This document shows positions 10,701-20,922 of a DNA stretch of 64,000 bases, one piece after another (position 1 is the stretch's first letter; each line of letters opens with the position of its first letter). The stretch comes from Ulva prolifera. Its lineage: Eukaryota > Chlorophyta > Ulvophyceae > Ulvales > Ulvaceae. The stretch lies in contig CM041201.1 of the NCBI GenBank assembly GCA_023078555.1, forward strand, positions 3,851,713 to 3,915,712, written 5' to 3'. The notes beneath the pieces were generated by a model. That model was not told the DNA's origin and searched no databases. It saw only the letters and a list, made by a program, of their open reading frames with translations. The position numbers and the translations under genes are program-made.

Positions 10701-12898
10701 GGGTGTGGGGCTGCAGCAATGTCGGTTCTGGCATGTGCAGCCTCTGCCAACACCACCAGCATATGTGTTTCATGTCCTGTCAATCAGCACATTTATCACC
10801 TCGCATCCCCCATTCCCGTGATCCCATGAATTCATCTCTCATCGCCGTGCGCATGCTGTCTGATCGCTCATTCATGACGCGCCAAGTTACAGACGCATCT
10901 CCAGATCTCAACTAAGGCAGCAGTCATTTCCGTGAAATCCATCGCAGCTGATCTCGCGCCGAGCTGAATATTACTGCGCCCTGTGCGATTGAGCGGAGTT
11001 TCGGCGTGCGGCATGATGCATGGATGCTGACGCATGGACAGCTAATGTGATTCGAACCGACTGATCTGTTTCAGCTCACATGGCAGCGATTGTATTTTTG
11101 GACGGTGCCACTTCGACACCAGACCCGTGCCGAGCGGTCCTGTCATCAACCCCTCAGGAGCGGCCGGTGCTTTGCAGTACTTTGACGTGGTGATGACAGG
11201 GTGCCGCAAGCCCGACTTTTTCTCGGAGCGCAACCTCCTCTTCGCAGTGAGCACCACGGACAGCCGCCTGAGCAACACCGACAACGGCGCGCCCTTGCTG
11301 CCAATCGACCAGGCCGACGTGCCCTCCTCCATGCCGGCCACGACCTCCCCGCAGATGCAGGGCGTTGTGCGCTACCCCACCCCACCAGTGCCTGTCCTCC
11401 TGACGGACACGCAGCTTCCGCATGCGTGCTGAATCCGGCCTGGCGAAGGCGCTCTGCAGTGCTCTACCAACTTTCATCATTGCTGCGGTCCCAGCGCGAA
11501 CGAAGTAAATGTGACTCGGCTTACTAGCCGTGTGTTGATGACAGTGGACAATGAGGCCATGTGTATGTGTCATGGGTGTGGCAAGCGGTGGCTGCTGGTA
11601 TGCTGTTATCCCTGCTGCTGTGAGCTTGCAAGGGCGTCGCTTGACCGAGTCAGCGTCGTGATGCCATCCCCCCCCGCCTCCCCCGAGCGAGTGCAGCCAG
11701 TCTACACAGAGCTAAAATGTGGCATACATGGGGAGTGCGGCAGTGACGTGCGGGGCCGCGGTGCAGAAGGTGTTCCAGGGCGGCGCCGTGAGCGACCTGC
11801 ACGCGATCCTCGGCATCACAGACGCCGCCGGCGTGCTCTACATCGGCGACCACATCTACGGCGACATCCTCAAGAGCAAGAAGGCGATGGGCTGGCGCAC
11901 GATGCTGATCGTGCCGGAGCTGCAGATGGAGCTGCGCGCCGCGGAGCGCTGCGCGGCGACGCAGGCCGAGCTGCGCGTGCTGCGCCGCCTGCGCGACGCC
12001 GCGGACGAGCGCATGCACCGCCTGCAGTGGACCATCGACAGCCCCCGGTGCGCCCTCCCGATGCCGCGGCTGTATGTGGGCACTGCGTTTAGCCGGTATG
12101 TGCTGTGGTGCGGGTTATGCGAGTCGGTGGCTGCCGCGTCGGAGCGCATGGTGCTGCCGGGCCCGATGAGTGCACATGAAGTGTGCATGGAGCTTGCGAG
12201 ACCGGTGGGTCTATTAGCTGCTGGGTGGCGGCACAGTCATTGTGTGTGCTGGCTGAGTCACTGGGCTCTGTGCTCTGGTGATGTGCAGTCGATGAGTCAT
12301 ACCGGGTCAAGACACACAGTGAGGGGCTACTTACTCATCACATGCGCACTGTGGGCGCATGGGCATGCATGAGCATGAGGTGGCGTGAGTGGGTCACTGG
12401 CTGACCTTGTAGTGGACAAGGTTGTGGCAAGATCAAGTTGCGTGCGATCTAGTGCCAGAACTGTGCTTGCACTGTGCTTGCACCTGAGTTGGCAACCTGA
12501 TATGCAGAGATGACGTTGAGGCAGATGACGAGTGGCGAGCCGGTTTGGAAGCAGAGCTAGAGCTGGGGCTGGAGGAGCGGAGGCGCATCAGTGATCGGCA
12601 TACGGCATGCTTGAGAAAACATCATGAGTCGTTCCATCCGGTGTGGGGGCAAATGCTCAAGGCAGGTTACCAAAACAGCATGTATGCCAACCTCATGGAG
12701 CGCTTTGCGTGCCTGTACACTAGTCATGTTTCTAATCTGTTGGATTTCTCCCCCTACGTCAAGTTCCGTGGTCGTGTGGACGTTATGGCTCATGAACAGG
12801 TTCTTGCACCTGAGGCTGAATTGGATTATGACCACAGCACAGAAGTAGTAGTAGCTGATGTTCGAAGTAGAGACGTGGGAGAACAAATTGGGAACTGA
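7783..12898 (+). CDS. HAD-superfamily IG purine 5'-nucleotidase (cN-II-like), 8 exons
   Basis: Homologue of cytosolic purine 5'-nucleotidase II and the plant 5'-nucleotidase HAD-IG proteins, which dephosphorylate nucleoside monophosphates. Exons: 7783-8109, 8394-8507, 8872-9162, 9548-9646, 9946-10098, 11178-11366, 11767-12047, 12508-12898, giving 614 residues. HAD motif I is GFDM|DYT (Asp108 and Asp110), split exactly by intron 1. Motif II is FIATNS (299-300), motif III Lys339 in GCRKPDFF, and motif IV GDHIYGD (about 419-424). Plant-like signatures include RGLTIDKARGNVIKVDRHKYVK and LFSLAEAYLF. The first 60 or so residues could be an organellar presequence (MKSGTPAPLPLARMW..). The end of exon 6 may instead be 11363. 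Exons 3-7 are much richer in GC than exons 1, 2 and 8. Substrate preference cannot be read from sequence. Confidence 0.9.
9361..9459. repeat. Nested foldback (inverted repeat) element in an intron
   Basis: Arms 9361-9385 and 9435-9459 are perfect 25-base reverse complements (AGTGTGGAAGTCCAGTGATA...). Inside them 9386-9395 pairs with 9412-9421 (CTGGACACTT / AAGTGTCCAG), and the centre 9397-9410 is a perfect 14-base palindrome (CACGTCGCGACGTG). An unpaired 13-base bulge sits at 9422-9434. The flanks read CTGA and TGAG, so a TGA duplication is possible. It lies within intron 3 of the 5'-nucleotidase gene. A MITE-like foldback transposon is the likeliest origin. Confidence 0.8.
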
Positions 12899-15850
12899 GT
12901 GTAGAGTGATTCAATATCGTGTATTATACTGCGTGCTTCAACACACACTCCCTCATGTTCAGGAATTCGGTAACTTTCGGCAGCAGCACGCATCACCATT
13001 TTCAGCGTTACAATTGTCCCCAAATTCATTGCTACCAGCTTGTGACGTACTGATACATGTTCACACTTCTCGCAATTACAGATTTGTGCAGCCCTTCACG
13101 GGCGTGCATTAAATACAATCCTCGGCAACGCTCAAGGCATACCGTCAGTGCAGGAGAGCTGGGCATCACAAAATCGCTCTCGATCTGACGTACGCCCGAG
13201 ATTCACCAAAACAATTTATACCTCACTCAGCATATGAGAAGAACGTCTCTCATTTTTGCGGCACCTCCAAAAGGCGTTTGCGAATGCTCGTTCATTGGCT
13301 TCAGAAATCCGCCTCACTCGGCACTTGTTCGCCCATATGCCAGGTTACGGATGCTATACATCGCTGATGTCCGCTGCAGGACTTTGCTCGGCGGAGCTGT
13401 GCTGACCACTTTGCACCTCGCATCGATTGATGTACAGCGTTCTGTCGCGACGCAGTGCTCGATCGAACTATATGCGGCCTCTGCAGCAGGGGTGCAGCAA
13501 GGAGCTACCGTCTTCGATCCTGCATCTCTTCCTGCACATGGCGCATGGTGTGTACATGTGTAACGCTGCAGAAGTGGCGAGCAGCCTGGGAGGACACGAA
13601 CTTGTTGCCTCTGACACAAGCACGTCGCACAAACCTTCAGCCGTATGCAGCCATGGCATTTGCGTCCTCGAAAGGAAGCGTACCTATCGATATCATTCTG
13701 AAGTACATGCTGTCTGGGAAACGTTTTCTTGGACACCCGGCAAAGCATCGTGTGCATATCCCACTCCATCAATTGCGTGCAGTTGCGGTCGCAGACATGA
13801 ACTTGCTGAGACGTTTCGCATCGGAAACAATTCCCAAACATGTGCGTCACCTTGCATAGTTGGTTGCAAACATGCTCGCCGTGGGCTGCTGGTGCGGTAC
13901 TGACAGCTGAGGCTTTCGCCTGCTGTGAAATGAATTCGGCGTCCATAGACATGACCATTGTAACAATCTAACAGTAAACAAATTCAACAAAATGAAAGCG
14001 GCAGCTGTGCGAGGGGCGGTGCAGTACTCAGTTGGCTTGAGCAGTGAGCCCCAAATCAAACTCCTCAACGCAGCGACAAAGGTTGGATTGACAGTCCAAA
14101 ACAACAGTGGACCACTGCCGTGTGTGAAACAATGAGGTACTCTGTGCGACACTAGCCCAGCGTTTTCGCCCGCTTGAGCACCCGCTGGCTAAAGGGGTCG
14201 ATCCGGGTGGGCCTGTCTATGCATGCCCTTGTGCTCAATTCCGTGCCAGTGGGAACGCTGCCACGGCGGCGTGCCGCATTTTGTGTGCAAATCACGACGC
14301 CCCTGGCATTTGCAAACCCCTGAACATGCCGTCTAAGCTGTGTCATATGTCATCTGTTGACATCAATCATACTAATCGAAAATTGTGATCAGAATTCGAA
14401 TGGCATGCTCCCAAACGTGACGCTCTCGTCCCGTTGAATGTATATCGAGATACCAGTGGTATCATGGTATCATACCACTCTCGTGGAAACGAGGACGTCG
14501 CCGGCCGAATTCGAAGCAATTGCACATTCATGAATTTGCCGCTGGACATGACGTGGAAAGCCGAATGGTACCCTGAACCGCCACTGAATGTGTCGCCGCC
14601 ATTTGACAGCGACCAGATTGCGCATCCAAGTGCATTTTCGGGCTTGCTGCTGCATGCTTAACATTCTTGTAGCACAATGTACAGCCTTCACGCGTACAAG
14701 GCGTGAATCGCAACTCCGATCGGCCGAGGACGAGCAAGCTGAACGCTAGCGACCTCGAAGACGTATTCGATGACGGCAGGAATCCGTATGGCACCTCCAG
14801 CCTGTCAATGAGACAGCGTACGATTTGGGTGGCGCATCATGGACCGATCCCTTCCGTCGAGTGTGTGCAAGTCCGAGGCGCAGACGGTCGAGAGGTGACG
14901 GTGTCTACGGGTGTCGACATGCGAGGATGCGCACACAACAGCACATACAGGTCTCGCTATGTCGGGAACCGTGACTCACACCCTTTGAGCCGCACTCATT
15001 CCCGCAGCGACCTCCTTATCGAGACCCCCCGCGACTGGGTCACGGCGTCATGCCACGTACTTGGCGAACCGAGCATGACGGTGTCTCCGTCGGGCCAACA
15101 GCGCGCAGGCAACATCCCACTGGGGCCCCATGGGGGCACCTTTGCCATGGCTGCAATCACAAGCAAGTAGTACGTTGCTCATAGCGGATGTGACGTTGCG
15201 TTGTTGACTAGATGAAGGCTGGGTTGCCGTGCTATTTGCAGCGGCATGTGCTGTCTCATCTTCCAGGCTGCGTATGCTCTTCAACAGAGCTGTAAAATAC
15301 TCTAGACACACTTAGGTATGATTGAATTATCGTCGGCCCGATGTTCAGCGGATAGCTGCGTACGAGCGGCAGTATCTCGAGGTAGTTGCGCTAGTGCTAA
15401 CAGCAACGGTTGCCTTTCCTCAAGCCGGACAGCATCGGTAGATATACGACATTAAATTACGCCTTCATTCTTGTTTTCGTTGCTGCATCGCACGGGGCTT
15501 GTTGTATACCGATTGTCGCAGCCTGCGAGATGCTCCAGCCGCGAGATTGTACATGCTTCATGTAACATGAGACCACATATATTTATTAAACATATGAAAT
15601 TTGCTCTAATCACTGCTCTATTTTGTCGTTGGTATCATGGGTGATGTCCGCTGGTGACCATGTCTTGTTCGAGGTACTTGCACGTTGGGCAACAATGGCT
15701 CATGCCAACTGCTCGCTGCAATGGCTGATGAGACTATGAAGTTGGCAAGCAAAAAATCTGCCATATCACGGCTGTATGACATTAGCGCTTGCTGAGCTGC
15801 GTTGAAGCGGAAATAAGCCTTTGTCAAGCAGTCAATCTTTGTCTTGCAGC
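12899..15850. other. Gene-poor, lower-GC stretch
   Basis: No recognisable gene apart from the Cys/His-rich frame at 13314-13958. Frames such as 14434-14661 and 14703-15170 on the plus strand are open but have no recognisable motif and no obvious splice connection. The last 300 bases are AT-rich up to the hAT element. Confidence 0.4.
13314..13958 (-). CDS. Cys/His-rich hypothetical frame, possible zinc-binding protein
   Basis: A frame of 214 codons whose N-terminal half has an ordered Cys/His array: HVCNQLC, then FGNCFRCETS, then VHVCDRNC, then a Cys before RVSKKTF. The spacing (C-x3-C, F-x-C, H-x-C-x3-C, C-x2-S) looks like a zinc-binding module rather than chance. The C-terminal half is also Cys-rich (CHGCIRLKVCATCLC) but less ordered. 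I associate similar arrays with large DNA viruses of protists but cannot verify this here. There is no neighbouring gene to give context and no splice signal that I can rely on. It may be a decayed fragment. Confidence 0.35.
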   Translation of the reverse strand: MVMSMDAEFISQQAKASAVSTAPAAHGEHVCNQLCKVTHMFGNCFRCETSQQVHVCDRNCTQLMEWDMHTMLCRVSKKTFPRQHVLQNDIDRYASFRGRKCHGCIRLKVCATCLCQRQQVRVLPGCSPLLQRYTCTHHAPCAGRDAGSKTVAPCCTPAAEAAYSSIEHCVATERCTSIDARCKVVSTAPPSKVLQRTSAMYSIRNLAYGRTSAE

Positions 15851-16211
15851 TAGAGCTGTAAATTTAATTTTAATCCCATTTTAATCAATTTTAACAAGCT
15901 ATTTTAGTTAACTAGTTTAACGTTAAAACGCGTGAGTGGCGTTAAAGGGGGTATTTTTACTTTTATTTTACTTTTTTAATTTTAACCGGGCTTTAAAGCT
16001 AAAATGGCAGCCCAAAAGGGCTGTATGTAGATGACTTTGACCATCCTCATAGGACAAACAACTCTAGCAAAGCACGTTATATAAAGCTCAGTCACAGCTA
16101 GTCACCTACTGTTGGCTCCTAGTACTTATCTGTGCCGCTGTGCACTTGCTCATGCTTTAAGAACCAGGAACTCTAGACCTCTGTTTGAATTGGCAGCTGC
16201 AAGTTCTAGAC

Positions 16212-16868
16212 ATGACAAAAGACAAGCACACTGTTGTTCAACAACGCCGTGAAAGCAACATGTCACTTTCCCTCACTGATATCAAGGCTGCTGTCCTGTC
16301 GGGAGCTCTCAGAGCATTTCTTGGTGTGCATGAGACTAAGACTCTGAAGCACTTGCACATAGATAGCCGCAAATTGCAGCATGTTGGGGTAGATGGTGAG
16401 CCGCCTGTCGCCTTTTGGATGCATCAAGTCCCAGAAAAGTGTTTGTTGAGAGAGGCTGCAATCAGAGTGATGTCTGCGAAGCCCTCCTCAACAGCTATCG
16501 AGAGGCTGTGGAACTCATTTGGAGACAACTTGACTGCCAAGCGAAGGTCGATGAAGAACAAGACGCTTGCAATGACAGTGTACGCCAAGATGAACGTGCA
16601 CCTCCATCGACAAATTCGAGCAGACTGTCGAAGCATGGAGCTTCAACAACAGCACCATCATGTTCGTTCAGGAGGACTTCTGAACGAACATGATGGTGCT
16701 GTTGTTGAAGCTCCACGCTTCGACAGTCTGCTCGAATTTGTCGATGAAGTGGATGAGGAGGAGTTGGTGATGCAGAACATGGGTTCCGTTCCATGTGACC
16801 CAGATTCTGACAGCCTAGGAGCATCTCCATCGTCGTCAAGTTATTCAGGCGATGCAGATAGTTGGTAG
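16212..16868 (+). pseudogene. hAT transposase C-terminal fragment with dimerisation domain
   Basis: The open frame gives 218 residues from the ATG at 16212. The segment around AIRVMSAKPSSTAIERLWNS followed by LTAKRRSMKNKTLAMTV matches the hAT C-terminal dimerisation region. The N-terminal BED zinc finger and the catalytic core are absent; hAT transposases usually exceed 600 residues. Residues from about 132 on are translated from both arms of a 67-base inverted duplication, so the reading frame passes through the hairpin without a stop. It ends in an acidic, Ser-rich tail (SSSSYSGDADSW). Transposition activity is not expected. Confidence 0.7.
16605..16746. repeat. 67-base near-perfect inverted repeat inside the hAT fragment
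   Basis: Arms 16605-16671 and 16680-16746 are reverse complements with a single mismatch and an 8-base loop (GAGGACTT). A transcript would fold into a long, almost perfect hairpin. Confidence 0.95.
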
Positions 16869-19043
16869 GTCGTGCAATAGATGCATGTAGGTGGTTGTGG
16901 ACATGTCTGTGCCGTGTTTATGCCGTGCAATTGGCAGCAAATGCCTCTTCGACGTATTTAACAACTTTAATGGTAAAGTGGCAAAGCACCATTTTAAAAC
17001 ACGTTTAAAGTAAAGCTTTTTGACCGTATTTTACTTTTATTTTACTTTAGCTTTGTTAATTAACGTTAAATCGTGCTTCCAAAAGTTAAATTTACAGCTC
17101 AAGTTGCAGCCCACGCCGGCCAGAAAGTGTAACACAAGCATAGACGTAATGCTGCATGCCGCTCGGTTCAATGCCACCAATAATGAGTCTGGCGAAATAG
17201 TAGGAAGCAATCGTCTTGTGACGATAAGTTCAATGGATGGTAAGCATCGACTTTGACTACGCAAGGCTGCGGGGCTGCAATGTACATGTGCGACGGGCCT
17301 GAAAAGCCCAAGCACACGCAACGCTGAAAATCATGCAAACGTACGTAGCTGTCAAAATTAACCCGAACTGGTTACAGAATATCATCGTGTTTGAAAGCGG
17401 GCCGTTCCAGGCTGCAGGCGCGCGGGGTTGCATTTGCTCGACCAATGCACTCGCGCGACGCTGATAACGTCCTCATAGCGCAGTACGAATCGTTTGCGTT
17501 GCACGTGACTTCAATTATTTCTATCGCGCACAGCCATGGCGCCAGGGCAACGGCGACGGCATGTTGAAGCTGCGCGCGAGGCCCTGCCGTCATGCTCGGC
17601 TCGTAGAGTACGTGGCATAACGGCGTGATCCAACGTCTCGATAAGGACGTCAGCTAACGGAGTTTGATCCCTCGCTATGTTGAGGTGTGCGCGTGCATGC
17701 GTACATATCACTGGGTCGCAGCTTTGATGACCTCGCAAGGTCATCTGTAGCCGCTCAGTAGGACGTTGATATCCAGAACGTTGACAGGCAGGCTACCACC
17801 TGGACAGCGACGTTTGGTGCTTCGTGTTGCTGATTGCGTGGGTGTGCGGTTCCCCTCGTTGTACAACGTCACATGTGACCTGCAGTGCTACCTGCCTTGC
17901 TCTCTTTGTCCTGGCCACAAGACGGACATCGAGTGCGCATAGCTGTGTAACATCGTCGTGAGCAAGTTACGCTACATGTGGTACATGGCAATCCGTCGTC
18001 AGGCAGCCGCGATCACATTCACTGATGTGGCAATATGCAAGAATAACTAATTCAGTTCTCTTGTTTTTTGTTGCATCGTCTTCTTCGCGTTGTCTGTTAT
18101 AATATATGATTTCCATTGTTATACAATATAATTGTCAATATCGGGTCCTGTCCGCCACAACTAATGTACTTGTAAACGCACTGAGAGCTGCGATGCTTGC
18201 ATATGACGCCGCTACAACCACAGCTCGTTCGTTCATCGATTGTTTACCCCCCAAGCTGATTGTCACGCAATGAGCTTGCAGTGCAGCGCCGCTCATCATG
18301 TCAGCTGTGCCAACGGCCACAGGCACGCCAGCATTGTAACACACTGGTGGTTGCATGCCATCCAAACGTGCTTCCATATCACTGTTAAGGTTTGGCGTTG
18401 CGGTAGGCCCGATTGTTTTGGTGTTGCGGCGGACCCGATCACCGTGCCTCGTGCAAAGTCTGTGTGGCACAAGGAGAAAGCAAACGAGGCAGGTAGACCG
18501 CGGGCAACAACCAGGGGAAACGCACACCCACGCAACCAGCATCACGCAGCACATACCAACACACCCGTGCAGCATCAGCACCCGCTCGTGCACGGTCTGT
18601 GTGTGAACGCCACTGCGGCCGACACGCTCATGGACACCGACACAGTGGCCCGGCATCATGTTGACCTCGCATTGACCCTTCTGCCAGTGACAAGGGATGA
18701 GAGATCGCTCAGCTTAACTTCAAAGCTTGTTGCACAGGTTCTTGGGCGCTGCAGCGAGCCTCGCGCGCGACCGATGGTGCTCCTGTAACTTCATCATGGC
18801 GCTTGGACCTTGCGCAATTGACGCAATCCGGTACCTCACCTTGCAAAGCCTGATGAGTACCGATGGTTCACGTGGCGGAACAAATTAAATTACGGGACAG
18901 CCCGAGATGTGTAATGTTAACTGCAGCGATACATTTGCGGACGCTTGCTGCCACTCAGCATGTATGATCAAAGGAGCTCATGTGCACTGGAGAGTTGGAA
19001 TGGGAATTTTACATCGAAATTTTGCCGCAGGAAGTAGTTGTCT

Positions 19044-19115
19044 GCCGCAGGCATCATCTATCCCTACCTGTAGAAACAACCGCAGGCATCATCTATCGCT
19101 ACCTGCAGAAACAGA
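19044..19115. repeat. Tandem duplication, period 36
   Basis: Two adjacent copies, each beginning CCGCAGGCATCATCTAT, differ at a few positions. Confidence 0.7.
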
Positions 19116-19625
19116 GCATAGCCATACACAGTCCATCCTTGAAACTATCTCGCCTCACGTCCCAAGGCTGTCAATGTCCAGCTGAACACGGCCGTCACAT
19201 CATACATACAGATCTACACCTAGACAGCTCCACATTGACCAAACCTGTGCAACGATACCAGCACTCACAGACAAGTGAGCGGCCTCTCATCCGATCACGC
19301 GCACACCTGAAAGACAGTCACGCAGGCAGGCCGATGGCGCCGTTGCGGCGCAGCACCATCTCCTCGCATTCCTGCTGAACACATTCCCCACACATGTCTC
19401 CCCCACACCAGCTCCACAATGCAGCAGCGCACTCACCCACACAAACCGGCACGCCCCACTGCAACCCCAGCCCAACCACCGCTGAGATGAAGAACGAGCA
19501 AACCCACCACTCCGAGTCACATTCCCAACCTCCCAAGAACCAGACCATATCCGCTGTTCTACTGGCGAGTCCTCAGCCGAGCCACCGCATCCCGATGGCC
19601 AGCTCAGCCGCACAGCTGCTTAGGC

Positions 19626-19691
19626 ACACCTCAGACAACATCAGGGCACAACTGCCAGACACCTCAGACAACATCAGGGCACAACTGCCAT
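19626..19691. repeat. Tandem duplication, period 33
   Basis: Two essentially identical adjacent copies begin ACACCTCAGACAACATCAGG. Confidence 0.85.
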
Positions 19692-19717
19692 GCATTGGGT
19701 CATGGGAGGGGGCTGTG

Positions 19718-20245
19718 TCACGGTGGCCTCACGGCGCCGGCGTCGGCCATGCGTTGGGACATCTGCATCAGGATCGCTGCAGCCTGCTCCTGCGTGACCA
19801 CCCCTCGTGGCCGCGGCAGGCGGATCTCCTCCGCCCCGCCCTCCCGGCTGCCGTCTTCGGTGCTGGCGCGCGAGTGTGGCTGCTGCATCTCGTCCGCCGC
19901 CCCGACCGCGGCGCCGCCATCGCCCGGGCGGTCACCAACCTCCGTTGGATGCTCCTGCGCCTGGCGCCGCACTCGCGTGGCGAGCTGCGAGAGCCGGGGT
20001 GGCTGCACGATGGCCTGGGACATGATGGGGGAGTTGGTGCCCTGCAGCTGCTGCAGGTGCTCGAGGTTGCGCGTCGAGAGCTGGATGTTTTTGCGGGTGT
20101 AGTCCTCCAGCTCCTTTGAGAGCTTCACCAGCTCCTCCTGTTGCTGCTCGTACACTTCGAGCAGTTGAGCTGTCGTCATGTCTTGGTACGCCTTTGCATC
20201 GTCCCCATGGGCAGGGACGTGGGGGTTCCCCGGAGCCTCGGGCAT
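19718..20245 (-). CDS. Hypothetical coiled-coil protein (terminal exon likely)
   Basis: Open frame of 175 codons ending at a stop at 19718. Residues about 20-70 form a strong heptad pattern (QLLEVYEQQQEELVKLSKEL, then NIQLSTRNLEHLQQL), so a coiled coil is likely. The rest is charged and low in complexity, with a final amphipathic stretch (QEQAAAILMQMSQRM). A splice acceptor (CATGCAG) precedes the first ATG, so this may be the last exon of a gene whose upstream part lies at 20308-20922. I do not recognise the family. Confidence 0.45.
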   Translation of the reverse strand: MPEAPGNPHVPAHGDDAKAYQDMTTAQLLEVYEQQQEELVKLSKELEDYTRKNIQLSTRNLEHLQQLQGTNSPIMSQAIVQPPRLSQLATRVRRQAQEHPTEVGDRPGDGGAAVGAADEMQQPHSRASTEDGSREGGAEEIRLPRPRGVVTQEQAAAILMQMSQRMADAGAVRPP

Positions 20246-20307
20246 CCACGGAACGCCAATTGCTGCTGCATGACCTCAGTGGTGTCAGGTCCAGCAGTGC
20301 GGCTGTG

Positions 20308-20922
20308 TCACGGTACCACCAAAGCGTAGCCAATGCAAAAGCTGCTGCGGGCGCGGCAGTCGAGGCTGAAATTGACCGATTTCAGAAGACGATAACAATT
20401 CGAGAGCGGAGACTTATGCGACAATGCGGCAGATTGCTGAGAGATGAAGTGCGGAGATAATGGCGGTGTGTTCCGCAAAAGGAATCTCCGGGAACGGTGC
20501 GCGTTGCACCGATACCAGCGAGATTGCGGTTGAGAGGCAATACCTTGGCCGCCTTCCGAGCACACGAGATCCCCTGAAGACGGTATAGGAAGAGGATTTG
20601 CTATCATGAGGTGATTGCTAGGCATGAATAGGCTGGAACTCGCAGGATGTGCTTCGTCCATCAACATCGACGTCTGAAGTGCTGCCGTTGAAGCAGGCGG
20701 GAAAGGGGGTGCAGGGCCCACCATGATCCATGGCTGCGATCCAAACGGATGCAGACTGAGGGGATCAAAGATGGCATGGTCATAGCCCCGGGGCCCTGCA
20801 AGCCCTTGCGGAGGTGCTGCGGCGAGCAGGCTGCCTATGTCAGCGTCCGCGTCTTTGAACAGCTTCAGGTGCTCCCCTTCTGAAACGTGCCCAGAAGCCT
20901 GAATCTGACACATGAGGGTCAT
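20308..20922 (-). CDS. Hypothetical frame, possible upstream exon of the coiled-coil gene
   Basis: A frame of 204 codons with a Pro/Ser/Met-rich, disordered-looking sequence (LSLHPFGSQPWIMVGPAPPF). A possible donor (CGCTG|GTATCG) occurs near codon SRW, close to 20515, which would allow splicing toward the coiled-coil exon below it, although I could not make the phases match. No motif is recognised. Confidence 0.25.
   Translation of the reverse strand: MTLMCQIQASGHVSEGEHLKLFKDADADIGSLLAAAPPQGLAGPRGYDHAIFDPLSLHPFGSQPWIMVGPAPPFPPASTAALQTSMLMDEAHPASSSLFMPSNHLMIANPLPIPSSGDLVCSEGGQGIASQPQSRWYRCNAHRSRRFLLRNTPPLSPHFISQQSAALSHKSPLSNCYRLLKSVNFSLDCRARSSFCIGYALVVP

Larger units (their letters stand above)
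15851..17102 (+). mobile_element. Decayed or internally deleted hAT-type DNA transposon
   Basis: The ends are inverted repeats: TAGAGCTGTAAATTTAA from 15851, and the same with TTGAGC at the other end (reverse strand of 17086-17102). The element is flanked by 8-base direct repeats CTTGCAGC (15843-15850) and GTTGCAGC (17103-17110), identical at 7 of 8 positions, as expected of hAT insertion. AT-rich subterminal blocks carrying TTTTACTTTTATTTTACTTT occur near both ends. The interior encodes only the C-terminal part of a transposase, so the element is non-autonomous. Confidence 0.8.
17111..19717. other. No gene supported
   Basis: Short overlapping frames only. AT-rich sequence lies near 18050-18140. 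A tandem duplication of about 36 bases lies near 19044-19115 and one of 33 bases at 19626-19691. The frames around 18135-18788 on both strands overlap each other and carry no recognisable motif. Confidence 0.4.

Noticed and set aside
14434-15170. Pair of plus-strand frames as a decayed viral gene
   Set aside because: No recognisable motif; composition and length are compatible with chance.
18135-18788. Overlapping frames on both strands
   Set aside because: They overlap each other, carry no domain and have no credible splicing.
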